Notes: generated from the sequence alone by a model not told the origin. A stretch of DNA of 64,000 bases from Thauera phenylacetica B4P (GCF_000310225.1 NZ_AMXF01000001.1:1-64000); one strand, 5' to 3'. Counted from the stretch's first letter, positions 26,320 through 34,832 are shown. Translations and numbers: made by a program.

Positions 26320-27712
26320 CGGAAGTCTCCAGATAGCGGTTGGCGGGGGACAGGGCGCTGCGGCTGGTGGTCGCCGCAGCGGTCATCGGGGTATCGATGC
26401 GCACGCCTTTGGTGATCACCACGTCGATCTCGCGGCCGGCATCGACCTCGATGACGGGGAAGGTGTTCTCGGCCAACTTGATGTAGTACTGGGCAAGTCG
26501 GTCGAGGGCCTTGCCCACACCGGAGCCCAGGCCGGCGCGGTAGGCGTCCGAACCGTTGGCGGTGGCCACCGTCCCCAGCGCCGAGGTGCTGTACTCGGTG
26601 GATGAGGTGGCAAGCCCCTGGCCAATGCCGCTGACGACACCGGCAAGCAGCGCGTTGGCGAGCATCTGGCCTTGTTTGGTCACGAGCCGCCCGCGCAGAC
26701 CGACCTTGCCGTCTTCGCCGTAGATGGAGCCCTGGATTCGCACTTCCAGCGTTGCGCCGTCAGGACGCACGCAGGAGAGGGACTCGGTGCGCAGATAGGC
26801 CCGCTCGGAGCTGATGTCGCCGTAGCCGGCGGCGATGACGAAGCACTCCCGGTACTCGCCGCGCATGCGGTTGGGCAGGACCGAGGTGTCGGACAGCCGG
26901 ATCAGGACCGGGTGCGGGTTGCTCTGGGACTGGCCGCCGGTGGGTGCATCCAGGCCACCGAGCAAGGTTCCGCGGGTGAAGCTCACGGGCAGGAAGGTCG
27001 AGATGGTGCGGGCGTCAGTGGCTTTCGTGCCGTCGGCGTGGGTCGTTGCTTCCGTGGCGGCTGGTTGCGCGGAATGGCTGGTCGCGTTGTCGCGCGGGGT
27101 GATCGTGATCCGCGAGATGCGAGGGGTTTCCGGCAAGGTGGGGGCAATGGGCATCGCCGGCGTGCCGGGAGGCATGCCCAGTTGGGCGCTGTCATGGCCG
27201 GCGGGCCTTTGCGGGAGCGCCTCGGCCGGCGGCATTGCCGTCGTCGGTGCTGTGGGTGCCGGTGCGGCGGGCGGCTGCACCGAGGGTGGCACCGATGCGG
27301 CAGCCTGGCTTGCCGAGGTCAGCTTCTGCTCCAGTTCGGCAAAGCGCTGCATCGTGCGCTGCTCGAACGCCGAGCGCTCCTTGTTCAGGCGGTTTTGTTC
27401 GTCGCGTTCGGATTCGTACTGGGCGAGCTTGCGGCCGGCGGTGCCGACCCACTGGTCCACCGGATTGACCTGTGCGCCGGGTGGCAGGACGCCGATGTTG
27501 GTGACCCCGCCAGCGTGATCCTGGGGCTTGGGCGTGCTGCCAGGGTTCGGTGGCGACGCGGTGAGTGCGAGGATCATCCAGAGGAGGCTGACGCCGGCGA
27601 CCAGGATCAGACCCAGCAAGGCGTATTGGCGCTGGCGCGGCGACAAGCGTTCGGCGATGCCGCGCACTGCGCTGCCCGCGCGCTCGCGCAGGGGAGGGAT
27701 CTGCCCGTTCAT
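26303..27712 (-). CDS. traB: Conjugal transfer protein TraB (VirB10-like)
   Basis: 469 aa spanning inner membrane to outer-membrane core complex. One N-terminal helix ([20 protein letters not shown], about residues 29-48), a coiled coil (about 93-140, [20 protein letters not shown]), a Pro/Ala-rich stretch, and the C-terminal TrbI/VirB10 domain with [46 protein letters not shown] and [17 protein letters not shown]. Overlaps traK by ATGA. Length near F TraB (475 aa). Confidence 0.95.
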   Translation of the reverse strand: MNGQIPPLRERAGSAVRGIAERLSPRQRQYALLGLILVAGVSLLWMILALTASPPNPGSTPKPQDHAGGVTNIGVLPPGAQVNPVDQWVGTAGRKLAQYESERDEQNRLNKERSAFEQRTMQRFAELEQKLTSASQAAASVPPSVQPPAAPAPTAPTTAMPPAEALPQRPAGHDSAQLGMPPGTPAMPIAPTLPETPRISRITITPRDNATSHSAQPAATEATTHADGTKATDARTISTFLPVSFTRGTLLGGLDAPTGGQSQSNPHPVLIRLSDTSVLPNRMRGEYRECFVIAAGYGDISSERAYLRTESLSCVRPDGATLEVRIQGSIYGEDGKVGLRGRLVTKQGQMLANALLAGVVSGIGQGLATSSTEYSTSALGTVATANGSDAYRAGLGSGVGKALDRLAQYYIKLAENTFPVIEVDAGREIDVVITKGVRIDTPMTAAATTSRSALSPANRYLETSDDPNY

Positions 27713-28575
27713 GGCTGAACCTCCTTGCGGATCACGAAGACCACGGTGCGCTCACCCGGACGTAGGTTGTGGTGTTCGATGGCGATGCCGGCCACGCTGC
27801 CGGATTCGTCGTCTTCCCGATCGAACTCGGCTTCGGTCAGCACCATGGGGGTGTCGCTGACGTTCTGCAGCACGTAGCGCTCGCCGAGCAGGCCACGTCC
27901 GCGGTAGGTGCGTTCGAGCGTGAAACGGGCCTCGCGCCACAAGGGCACCGGCTGGCCGATGGTGTCGACCTGGATGTCGGAGGGCACGTGTCCAGAGGCC
28001 ATGGCCACGAGCAGGGCCTTCAGGCCCCGCACATGGCTGGCGGCAGCGCCTGGAGCAGGGCGGGCTGCCGCGGTGTCGGCCCGGCGCTGCAGGGCAGCCT
28101 TGTCCCGGATGACGATGGTGTCGGCCGGCGTGTCGGCACGGCGCAGCACAAGCGTGTAGGTTCCGCGTGCCGACGACACGAAGAGGTTGATGGGCTTCTT
28201 GCCTTCGCCCACGGGCCGGACGTAGATCTCGCCCTTGTCCCGATCGCACTCGAGCACGATCTCGCCGACTGGGTTGATCGACGAGGCGGGCGGCGCGGAA
28301 GCGGGCGTGCCCACGGCTGGCGAAGCGCCGACAGGGAGGGCCGCTGGCGTCGGCAAGGCCGCGCAACCGCTGCTGTAGATGTTGCCGAAGATATCCGTGA
28401 TGGCACTGCCCTCGATGCGGATGCGGGTCGGCTCCTGGATCGACAGGATGGCTTCCACCGATGCGCCGTCGCTGGCATCGATGACCTGCAGCGCCTGGGC
28501 ACTGCCCATGGCGCAGAGGAGCGCCACGGCGCACGCCAGACGGGGGGGCAGGGCGCGCGTTTCAGTGGCTTGCAT
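27709..28575 (-). CDS. traK: Conjugal transfer secretin-like protein TraK
   Basis: 288 aa, VirB9-like outer-membrane core subunit. Signal peptide ends AMGSAQALQVIDASDG. Then the typical TraK repeats: QEPTRIRIEGSAITDIFGNI, ILECDRDKGEIYVRPV-like VLECDRDKGEIYVRP, INLFVSSARGTYTLVLRRAD, and YVLQNVSDTPMVLTEAEF near the C terminus. Binds TraV and TraB. Its start overlaps the end of traE by 14 bp. Confidence 0.94.
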   Translation of the reverse strand: MQATETRALPPRLACAVALLCAMGSAQALQVIDASDGASVEAILSIQEPTRIRIEGSAITDIFGNIYSSGCAALPTPAALPVGASPAVGTPASAPPASSINPVGEIVLECDRDKGEIYVRPVGEGKKPINLFVSSARGTYTLVLRRADTPADTIVIRDKAALQRRADTAAARPAPGAAASHVRGLKALLVAMASGHVPSDIQVDTIGQPVPLWREARFTLERTYRGRGLLGERYVLQNVSDTPMVLTEAEFDREDDESGSVAGIAIEHHNLRPGERTVVFVIRKEVQP

Positions 28576-29128
28576 AGGGCACCTCCCGGAAGGTTTTCAG
28601 GTGCATGCGCGCGCCGGCGAAGCCGAATTCGACCAGATAGGCCTTGGGATCATTGGCGGTTTCGACCCCATTCACCAGGGTGCGCAGGCGGCCCCGGATC
28701 ACGACGCTGCGGCCGTTTTCGCTGGGCACGAGTTGATCGAGGGCGAATGCCGTGGTGGCGTTGATGCGCTTCAGGCGCTCGGCTTCCACCTCCTGCCGGG
28801 ACTTGAGGGCGCCGTGCTGGGCCGGCTCCACGTAGGTCAGCAGGACGTCCTTCTTCCAGTCGATCGTGGCGGGCGTCACGTCGAGGATCAGCCAGGCGAT
28901 GAAGGTGCCCATCTGTTCCAGATAGGCGCCGCTGGCCTTCTCGTCGGTGACCCAGAAGGACTTGTTGAGGGTCGGTGGCACGACGACCGTGCGCTCCGAC
29001 CCGAGCACGTTCAGGAGGGCGACCAGGGTGAGCATCTGGCCGATGGCGAGAGCGCCGACCGCAAGGCCCAGGCCGCGATTGCGGCGCTGGAGTTCCTTGC
29101 GGTCGACGTTGAGACGTTCGAAGTCCAT
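28562..29128 (-). CDS. traE: Conjugal transfer protein TraE (VirB5/VirB8-type)
   Basis: 188 aa from ATG 29128. A cytoplasmic start (MDFERLNVDRKELQRRNRGL) leads into one membrane helix (AVGALAIGQMLTLVALLNVL) and a periplasmic domain with VVPPTLNKSFWVTDEKASG, YLEQMGTFIAWLILDVTP and AYLVEFGFAGARMHLKTF, which match the TraE family needed for pilus assembly. A far longer open frame continues upstream through traL in the same phase but includes no sensible start. Confidence 0.94.
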   Translation of the reverse strand: MDFERLNVDRKELQRRNRGLGLAVGALAIGQMLTLVALLNVLGSERTVVVPPTLNKSFWVTDEKASGAYLEQMGTFIAWLILDVTPATIDWKKDVLLTYVEPAQHGALKSRQEVEAERLKRINATTAFALDQLVPSENGRSVVIRGRLRTLVNGVETANDPKAYLVEFGFAGARMHLKTFREVPYASH

Positions 29129-29143
29129 GGTCAGCGCCCGCCC

Positions 29144-29215
29144 GGCCGCCCGAAGGGCGCTGAACGCCCCCTTGGGGGGCAGCGAACGAAGTGAGCGTGG
29201 GGGTTCATCTCTTCC
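29144..29215. repeat. GC-rich intergenic repeat between traL and traE
   Basis: The traE-traL gap is filled by GGCCGCCCGAAGGGCGCTG, then CGCCCCCTTGGGGGGCAGCG and AACGAAGTGAGCGTGGGGG. The element has inner stems CGCCC/GGGCG-type and CCCCC/GGGGG and matches the short GC-rich repeat scattered through many Burkholderiales genomes (from memory). Its presence in the transfer operon, where most genes overlap, marks an insertion or a natural attenuation point. Confidence 0.65.
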
Positions 29216-29223
29216 TCCCCGCT

Positions 29224-29523
29224 TCAGCCGACCATGCGGCGGATGTGTGAAGGAGGCGTGGCCCGGAGCGCCGTGAGCGGCGTGGCGGGCAGGTTCCACC
29301 ACAGCCAATGCACGGCGAAGGCCGGGTGCTTGTCCGCCTTGAGCTTCGAAACCCAGCGCGAGAGCGCAATGCCCACGGTCATGCAGACCGCGAAGGAGAG
29401 CTTTGTTCCAGACAGGTAGCCGATGAAGAAGGCAAACAAGGCGGGCGCCGCGACATCGACGTCCCAGAAGCCGATCTTCCAGCTGTCGTCGAGGCGACGC
29501 GGGATGTAGGTGTCGGTGCGCAT
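29224..29523 (-). CDS. traL: Conjugal transfer pilus-assembly protein TraL
   Basis: 99-aa inner-membrane protein. It has the family start (YIPRRLDDSWKIGFWDVDV), two hydrophobic stretches (APALFAFFIGYLSGTKLSFA and AVCMTVGIALSRWV) and the conserved LKADKHPAFAVHWLWWNLP that ends VirB3/TraL-like proteins. It lies 27 bp after traA and before traE, the canonical A-L-E-K-B order. Confidence 0.92.
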   Translation of the reverse strand: MRTDTYIPRRLDDSWKIGFWDVDVAAPALFAFFIGYLSGTKLSFAVCMTVGIALSRWVSKLKADKHPAFAVHWLWWNLPATPLTALRATPPSHIRRMVG

Positions 29524-29550
29524 GCCGGACTCCCTGGACCCGAGGCCGGC

Positions 29551-29898
29551 TCAGATCACCGCGCCCATGATCGCCCCGGCGATCACGAGACCCACGGCGC
29601 CGAAGATGGCGAGGCCCACGTAGAACAGCACCGGGCCGAAGTTGCGCAGCGCGGCCAGCGAGATCAGCGCCACAACGAAACCCACGAAACCGACCAAGGC
29701 CTTGATGCCCGGACCGAGGGACGCGATCTGCGTCAGGGCCGACGTGAGCGGACCCGTGATGCCGGTGAAACCCACCAGATCGAGCGCGAAGCTCGGGAAA
29801 GCCGCGAACAGGCCGAGCAATGCGATGGCCAGCAGCGTGAGAAAGGCGAGGGGACGGCGCGCGTCGATGGACGACGGCGCCAGCGTTGCAGTGCTCAT
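29551..29898 (-). CDS. traA: F-type pilin TraA
   Basis: 115-aa pilin precursor from ATG 29898, which has GGAGG 5 bp upstream. A long leader (basic DARRPLAFLTLLAIALLGLFAAFPSFA) would be cleaved before LDLVGF, leaving about 70 residues with two hydrophobic segments (ALVGFVGFVVALISLAAL and VLFYVGLAIFGAVGLVIAGA) joined by a short loop, the F-pilin pattern. The S26 peptidase of the operon is a candidate processing enzyme. Confidence 0.85.
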   Translation of the reverse strand: MSTATLAPSSIDARRPLAFLTLLAIALLGLFAAFPSFALDLVGFTGITGPLTSALTQIASLGPGIKALVGFVGFVVALISLAALRNFGPVLFYVGLAIFGAVGLVIAGAIMGAVI

Positions 29899-29970
29899 GA
29901 AGACCTCCGTTGAGATGAGCGTCGAGAGACGGGTCGCGGACGGGTCGGAGCGGGTGGCGGACGCAGGTGA

Positions 29971-30020
29971 AAGGCGGGTGGATGCGGGTGAAGGCGGGTG
30001 GATGCGGGTGAAGGCGGGTA
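29971..30020. repeat. 20-bp tandem repeats upstream of traA
   Basis: The unit AAGGCGGGTGGATGCGGGTG occurs twice exactly (29971-29990, 29991-30010) and a third, partial time (to 30019), with a degenerate copy just before (29951-29970). It lies in the 155-bp gap between the OmpA-like gene and traA. Purine-rich on the plus strand, C/T-rich on the coding strand. Could be a protein-binding array or slippage product. Confidence 0.8.
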
Positions 30021-30053
30021 GATTGATTCGGGGCGATGGGGAAACGGCTTGGT

Positions 30054-30752
30054 TCAGGGCGGTGCAGCTTGGTGCCCCACCGCGATCTCGACCCGCCGAT
30101 TGCGGGCGCGGCCGGCTGGTGTGTCGTTGGGGGCGGCGAAGCAGCACTTGCCTGCGGCCTCAACCGTGATCGCGCTTTCGAGTTCGGGGCGGGCACGCAC
30201 CAGGTGGTCGCGGACAGTGGTGGCGCGTGCCTTGGCCAGCGCGTCGTTGATGGGCGCTGGGCCCGCGTCGTCCGTGCGACCCGCAACCGTGATGCGGCCT
30301 TGAGCTGGAAGCTCGGCGGTCACCTGCTTGAGGATGCCGAGTCCGGCAGCACCGAGCCGAGCGCTGCCGAAGGCGAAGGGGATGCTCCAGGTTCTGTGTT
30401 CCGTGATGGCGGCTACCTCAGGATCGACCGAAGGGCTTGTTTCAGCGGGCAATGCTGCCAATGAACGGGGGGCGGGCAAAGGAGAGGCTTCCTCGGCCAC
30501 TGCCTGGTTGGCTTCGATGGCCGGGGTTGCCCCCAGCGTCTTCCGGGTGCGCGTCGGGCATTGCGGCGGCATGCATTGAACGAAGTCCGCCTGATTGCCA
30601 TAGCCCACCTGGGCGAGCCGCGGTGCGGGCGAAGGCGGGGCCGGCAGATGGCGTGTTTCGATCACTTGATGCCCGCACGACGCGAGCATGAGTATCGCCG
30701 CTACGGCAGGGAGCGTTTCCAGAGCGGAAGTAACGAGAGTGAGGACCTTCAT
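30054..30752 (-). CDS. OmpA-family lipoprotein of the transfer operon
   Basis: 232 aa. Lipoprotein signal with lipobox LMLASCG (Cys about residue 26), a Pro-rich linker with two further Cys (QCMPPQCPTR), and a C-terminal OmpA/peptidoglycan-binding domain (about 120-228: WSIPFAFGSARLGAAGLGIL, RITVAGRTDDAGPAPINDAL, GRARNRRVEIAV). It should tether the outer membrane to peptidoglycan near the transfer machine. Its ATG overlaps the stop of the lytic transglycosylase gene (ATGA), so cell-wall opening and anchoring are produced together. Confidence 0.88.
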   Translation of the reverse strand: MKVLTLVTSALETLPAVAAILMLASCGHQVIETRHLPAPPSPAPRLAQVGYGNQADFVQCMPPQCPTRTRKTLGATPAIEANQAVAEEASPLPAPRSLAALPAETSPSVDPEVAAITEHRTWSIPFAFGSARLGAAGLGILKQVTAELPAQGRITVAGRTDDAGPAPINDALAKARATTVRDHLVRARPELESAITVEAAGKCCFAAPNDTPAGRARNRRVEIAVGHQAAPP

Positions 30753-31294
30753 GGCGCCACCCGCACGGCCAGCAAGGGGATCGTGATCGCTGAGGGCGCT
30801 GCGGCGGACGGGCGACGTGCTGCTGGGGACGTTCGAGCGGATCGGCTGTTTGCCGGCAGTTGCCGGTACACCTTCCAGGCGTAGCGCGCCCGCGCCTTGG
30901 TGCAGTCGTCGCCCTTGAGTTCGGTGCAGGCGGCGTTGTAGGCGCCGACGCTGTCCCAGCTCAGTCCAAGACGCGCGAAGAGCTCGGCCAGCAGCCCGGC
31001 GCCGACGTCGAGGTTGGTGCAGGGCTCGAACAGGCTGGATTCCGAGATGCCGCGCTTGGCCAGTTTGGGCAGATGGCGGCTGTTGATCTGCATGAGGCCG
31101 ATGTCGATCGAGCCTGTCCGCTGGATGTGGGAGCGATTGACAGCCTTGGGGTTGAGGCCGGACTCCACCTTGGCCACCGCATAGAGCAGATCGGTGGAGA
31201 CACCGTGGCGCTGCGCCACCTCATCCCAGCAGGCGAGCGCCCCAAGGGGCATGCCGCAGAGCATGGACAGCGCGACGAGCAGAGTTCGGGGCAT
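30749..31294 (-). CDS. Lytic transglycosylase of the type IV secretion system (VirB1/IpgF-like)
   Basis: 181 aa, exported (signal TLLVALSMLCGMPLGALA). The SLT domain begins CWDEVAQRHGVSTDLLYAVA and contains the catalytic Glu in AKVESGLNPKAVNRS, then GSIDIGLMQINSRHLPKLA, and GAYNAAC near its end; the pattern is that of IpgF/VirB1-type enzymes. A Pro/Ser/Arg-rich tail follows. It opens peptidoglycan for pilus assembly. Preceded by AGGTGATCC just before the ATG at 31294. Confidence 0.9.
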   Translation of the reverse strand: MPRTLLVALSMLCGMPLGALACWDEVAQRHGVSTDLLYAVAKVESGLNPKAVNRSHIQRTGSIDIGLMQINSRHLPKLAKRGISESSLFEPCTNLDVGAGLLAELFARLGLSWDSVGAYNAACTELKGDDCTKARARYAWKVYRQLPANSRSARTSPAARRPSAAAPSAITIPLLAVRVAP

Positions 31295-31439
31295 GGATCA
31301 CCTCTCGACAGCCAAGCCGCCTCCCGCGGCTGCGGAAGGTTCCAGGGGTAGGGCCGGACAGTCCGGTCGAGGTAGGCGACGGGTGGGCCTGCGCTTGGCA
31401 GGCGAGGTGATCTACGCGGGTGGATTCGGTGGCTGGCGA
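31295..31439. other. Structured intergenic region before the transglycosylase gene
   Basis: 145 bp with several inverted repeats: GATCACCTC at 31297 pairs with GAGGTGATC at 31404; CCGGACAGTCCGG (31354-31366) is a perfect palindrome; GCCTGC/GCAGGC (31387-31403) forms a hairpin with a 5-nt loop. No open frame is supported. It could be a processing or attenuation site in the transfer mRNA. Confidence 0.5.
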
Positions 31440-31934
31440 TCAGCCGGGCGAAATCACGGATCGAACCGTGGCGCGCTGAACCATGTTGAGACGCGCGTAC
31501 TTCAGGACCAGCGTGCCCGACGGGTCGGCCTGGCGGCAAAGTGCCACGGCGGCAGTGGTCAACTGGTCCAACTGGAACTTCGGATTGGGGTGCTGATTCG
31601 CAGGCGAGCGCTGCAGCGCCTGCAACTGCTCATACTGTGGGCGCCACATGGCCTCGCGACGGCGGGCCGTGGCGGGGTCGCGCAGCACGAGCTGGATGCC
31701 GAGGTAGTCGAACAGCGCGCGAGCCCCTTCGGACGAAGACAGCGTGGATGTCACGCACGCGCTGATGAGATCGGGGAAGCGAAAGGTGGGCGCCTGATTG
31801 GCCGGACTCTTGAGGATGCCGTAGAGCCAGTTGTGCTCGTCGATCCAGAGCCGCGTCTCGACGATGTCGGCGGTGGGTGTGTCCTTCTCGCCGTCGTGGT
31901 GGCTGTGGGACGGGGGCGTCTGGATCGAATGCAT
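31440..31934 (-). CDS. Unknown protein at the head of the transfer block
   Basis: 164 aa from ATG 31934 with AGAGG 8 bp upstream. No signal peptide. The N terminus is His/Ser-rich (PPSHSHHDGE), then WIDEHNWLYGILKSPANQAP, a predicted helical region (FPDLISACVTSTLSSSEGAR) and RRREAMWRPQYEQLQALQRS. It is probably cytoplasmic and soluble. It is the first gene of the minus-strand transfer block and has a strong hairpin over its ribosome binding site, which suggests a regulator or early transfer factor (inference). I do not recognise the family. Confidence 0.7.
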   Translation of the reverse strand: MHSIQTPPSHSHHDGEKDTPTADIVETRLWIDEHNWLYGILKSPANQAPTFRFPDLISACVTSTLSSSEGARALFDYLGIQLVLRDPATARRREAMWRPQYEQLQALQRSPANQHPNPKFQLDQLTTAAVALCRQADPSGTLVLKYARLNMVQRATVRSVISPG

Positions 31935-31937
31935 AGT

Positions 31938-31985
31938 GGCGACCTCTCGATACGGTGTGGAAGCAAGCGTATCGATGTGGTCGCC
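31938..31985 (-). promoter_or_regulatory. 5' leader hairpin enclosing the ribosome binding site of the 31440-31934 gene
   Basis: On the coding strand GGCGACC, four bases, CGATAC, a 15-nt loop, GTATCG, AGA, GGTCGCC form two perfect stems (6 and 7 bp) that end 3 bp before the ATG. The purine-rich ribosome binding site (AGAGG) lies in the bulge and lower stem, so folding should block initiation. Confidence 0.7.
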
Positions 31986-32280
31986 GCAAGTCTCCTTCGA
32001 AATCAGGCGGTTTTGGATCGAATTCGCGATCAGTGCGCAGTTGCTCGCAAAGTCTGCGTGCAACTGCTTCCAAAGTCCGTTGTTTCGACGTGGTTGATGC
32101 AGGCTGATCTTCTCAGTTTAGGCCCCCCAACGCTACCAGTTCATATTGGCGGCATTACGTGCCGGTTTCCGGCCCGGCGCCGACACCGCCCAGCAATGGA
32201 TGAGCACAGCGGCGTGGCGCAGGCGGGGCGAGGATATGGCGAAACGAACTCGGGCGCCGGCGGCAGTGCGGCGCGTGATG
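31986..32280. other. Intergenic stretch between the transfer block and receptor cluster
   Basis: No gene is seen. It should carry the promoter of the transfer block on the minus strand; the part near 32000-32060 has short AT-richer stretches. The right half (32200-32280) is weakly alike to 41660-41720, the corresponding tail of the second receptor gene. Confidence 0.45.
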
Positions 32281-32336
32281 GGGGGTGAATAGCGTGAAAC
32301 CTGTTTGCGGCGTGACCGCGCATATGTTTCACCCCC
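32281..32336 (-). terminator. Hairpin downstream of TonB receptor 1
   Basis: Two alternative perfect stems: GGGGGTGAA (32281) with TTCACCCCC (ends 32336), and GTGAAAC (32294) with GTTTCAC (ends 32332), with GCGG/CCGC inside. It lies about 45 bp past the receptor stop; no long T-run. The same place after receptor 2 holds a related hairpin. Confidence 0.55.
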
Positions 32337-32379
32337 GGCTATGACATACGAAATCTGGACAAGGGCACCGGCCTCGGCG

Positions 32380-34821
32380 TCAGAACTCGATTTGCGCGCC
32401 GAGCTTGATGGTGCGCGGGGCGCCTTGCTGCAAGTTGCTGGATTCGGACTGCGAGACCCAGTAGGCCTTGTTGGTCAGGTTGTCGATGCTGAGCCGCAGG
32501 GAGACGGGTTTGGTTCCCCATTTTGTTTCGTAGCGCGCACCTGCGTCGAGCAGGGTGACCGAGCCAACGTGCCACTGGTTATCTGCATCCACTGGTCGTT
32601 TACCCACATAGCGTGCACCGGCTGTCAGGGTAAGCGGCAGCCCGGCGACACTGTATTCGCCGTAAACGCTCGTCTGCTCGCGCGCCACGCCTTGAATGCG
32701 CTTGCCATCTAGTGCTCCACCCTCGGTCTTCTGGTTGGTCGCATCCAGCCACATGGTGCTGGCGGTGACAAGCCACCGCGGACTCAGGCGGAACTTGCCT
32801 GAGATTTCTAGCCCCTGGTAGCGCGCCTCGCCGTCCTGGGTGAAGACGTTGTCGGATGTGGTGTAGGTGAGCCCGCGTTGCAGTCGGAACAATGCTGCCG
32901 TAGCCGACCAGTTGCGGCCCTCAGCTTTTGCGCCGACTTCGTATTGTTTGCTCTTGAGCGGGGCGAAGACCTCGTAGGCGTTGGCGGCGGTTTCAGGTGC
33001 GGTGGCGCCTTCTTCCAAGGCCTCGACGTAACTTCCATACAGCGACAAGCCTTGGGTCGGGCGGAAGACGGCAGCCAGTGTGGGCGTGGTGGCTGTGCGG
33101 TTGTAAGCGGTGTCTTTGACTTCCAGTCGCCCGCGTCGCAAACCGACAATCAAATCCCAGTCGCTGCCCAGATGTAGCGTGTCGGAGACGAACAGCTCAC
33201 GCCGACGCATGAAACCGAACTCTTCGTTTGCATCGTCATAGGAGGCGAAACCTGGGAAGGGACTGGCTGCATCTGCGGGGTTGCCCAAATTGCCCGCGTT
33301 CGCAAGGTTGGACGCTTGATACGGACCAGAAAAGCTCTGAGTCACGTTGTGCGATGCGCCCATGACCAACTCATGCACAACCGGCCCTGTGGACAATTTT
33401 CCTGAAATTACCCCCTGCGATTGCCGGCTTTCAAATCGGGTAGCGAGGTCGTAATAGCGCAGCGAGTAATCCCCGTTCGTGTTGGCAAAAATGGCCGGTT
33501 GGGTAAACTCGCGCCCGTTCTCGGAAATCCGATGAGACAAGGAGAGTTTCCAGTCGGACGCAAATTGCCAAGCCAGATCGGTACCATAGGTTTTGTGACG
33601 AGAGCCATATCGTGTGAATGTGGGGGCGAGACGCCTGCTGCCGTCGATCGGCTCGAGAGGTGTTGCCGTGGTCCAGTTGCTCGCGGCCCCGTCAGCGTTG
33701 GGTATGACTGCCCAGTATCCACCTTTGCGAACGTGTTCGCCCACGAGAGCATCGGCGCGCCATACGAGATCAGGCGTAATGCGCCAGTCCAGAGCCAGTG
33801 AGCCGGAATGGCGACGCGATTTCCCATCATTGATGTAAGTGGCACCTTCCTCGTTGACGAGATTGACCCGATAGCCGAACGCATCCTGCGCGCCGAAGCG
33901 ACCACCCAGATCTCCGTGGATAAGCGTCAAGCCGCTGTCCATGATCTGTGTGCTCAGGCTACGCACGGGCTCGTCAGTGGGACGCTTCAAGACATAGTTG
34001 ATGGTGCCGCCGGGAGCGCCGAATCCATACAGGAAGCCTCCCGCACCCTTGAGGATCTCAACGCGCTCAAGGTGCTCCAGAGGCAGGTCGTTGGCACGTA
34101 CGCGAGAGTTTAAGCCGTCAATCTTCTGACCAGTTGCAGAGTCTGGACCGAGGCCGCGAATCGCCAGGGAGTTGTTTTCGGTAACGATGTTGTCCTGCTG
34201 CAGACTGATCGAAGCATCGGCCTTGGTCAGATCTGCCAGCGACCGTGCTTGCTTGTTCTCCATCAACTCCCTGGAATACACCTCAATGCTGTATGGAGTG
34301 TCCTTCAGAGACTTCTCGCCCAGGGCACCAACGCTGGCGCTCTTGACGAGGTAGCCGCTGGCCGTACTTCCGTCCGTATCGGCACCCGCCCGTACCGTGA
34401 CCACCGGCAGCACCGCCTCCTTCGCACCGCCCGGTGCTGGCGGCACCGCCTTGATGACGATGGACGCCCCTTCCGTACCGGCTGCCAGCCCGCTGCCGGC
34501 CAGCAGTTGCGCCAGCGCCTCGCGCAGCGTCATCCGGCCCTTGAGCGCGGGTGCGGTCTTGCCTGCGGTCAGCGCGGCGTCCGCTGTCAGGGGCACGCCG
34601 GACTGTGCGGCGGCGCGGGTCAGGGCGGTGGACAGCGGGCCGGCCGGGATGTCGAACTCATGCATCGCCTGCGCCGGTGCCTGCGCCGTGGCTTGGGCGT
34701 GTGCGGCGGACGGCGCGGCGAAGATCGCTACGCCGGTGGCCGTCATGGGTAGGGCCATCATGGCGGCGTGCACGGCCAGTGCCAGCCGCTGCGGGCGGGG
34801 GGAGAAGGTGGGTTTCGTCAT
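32380..34821 (-). CDS. TonB-dependent siderophore receptor 1 with STN signalling domain
   Basis: 813-aa outer-membrane receptor for a ferric siderophore. Signal peptide to about residue 43 (AAPSAAHAQA); STN (secretin/TonB N-terminus) domain about 55-125 (FDIPAGPLSTALTRAAAQSG, then LAGSGLAAG), which contacts FecR; TonB box EAVLPVVTV at 135-143; plug about 160-275 (SLAIRGLGPDS, VEILKGAGGFLYGFGAPGG); 22-strand barrel ending LGAQIEF. It follows fecR-1 by 89 bp, so it is the cognate receptor of the first FecIR pair. The leader has a hairpin over the ribosome binding site. Ligand unknown; the closest of the other receptors here is receptor 2. Confidence 0.94.
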   Translation of the reverse strand: MTKPTFSPRPQRLALAVHAAMMALPMTATGVAIFAAPSAAHAQATAQAPAQAMHEFDIPAGPLSTALTRAAAQSGVPLTADAALTAGKTAPALKGRMTLREALAQLLAGSGLAAGTEGASIVIKAVPPAPGGAKEAVLPVVTVRAGADTDGSTASGYLVKSASVGALGEKSLKDTPYSIEVYSRELMENKQARSLADLTKADASISLQQDNIVTENNSLAIRGLGPDSATGQKIDGLNSRVRANDLPLEHLERVEILKGAGGFLYGFGAPGGTINYVLKRPTDEPVRSLSTQIMDSGLTLIHGDLGGRFGAQDAFGYRVNLVNEEGATYINDGKSRRHSGSLALDWRITPDLVWRADALVGEHVRKGGYWAVIPNADGAASNWTTATPLEPIDGSRRLAPTFTRYGSRHKTYGTDLAWQFASDWKLSLSHRISENGREFTQPAIFANTNGDYSLRYYDLATRFESRQSQGVISGKLSTGPVVHELVMGASHNVTQSFSGPYQASNLANAGNLGNPADAASPFPGFASYDDANEEFGFMRRRELFVSDTLHLGSDWDLIVGLRRGRLEVKDTAYNRTATTPTLAAVFRPTQGLSLYGSYVEALEEGATAPETAANAYEVFAPLKSKQYEVGAKAEGRNWSATAALFRLQRGLTYTTSDNVFTQDGEARYQGLEISGKFRLSPRWLVTASTMWLDATNQKTEGGALDGKRIQGVAREQTSVYGEYSVAGLPLTLTAGARYVGKRPVDADNQWHVGSVTLLDAGARYETKWGTKPVSLRLSIDNLTNKAYWVSQSESSNLQQGAPRTIKLGAQIEF

Positions 34822-34832
34822 GGCATCGGGCT

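Noticed and set aside
29951-30020. Possible CRISPR array at the tandem repeats
   Set aside because: Units are contiguous without unique spacers and no cas gene is near.
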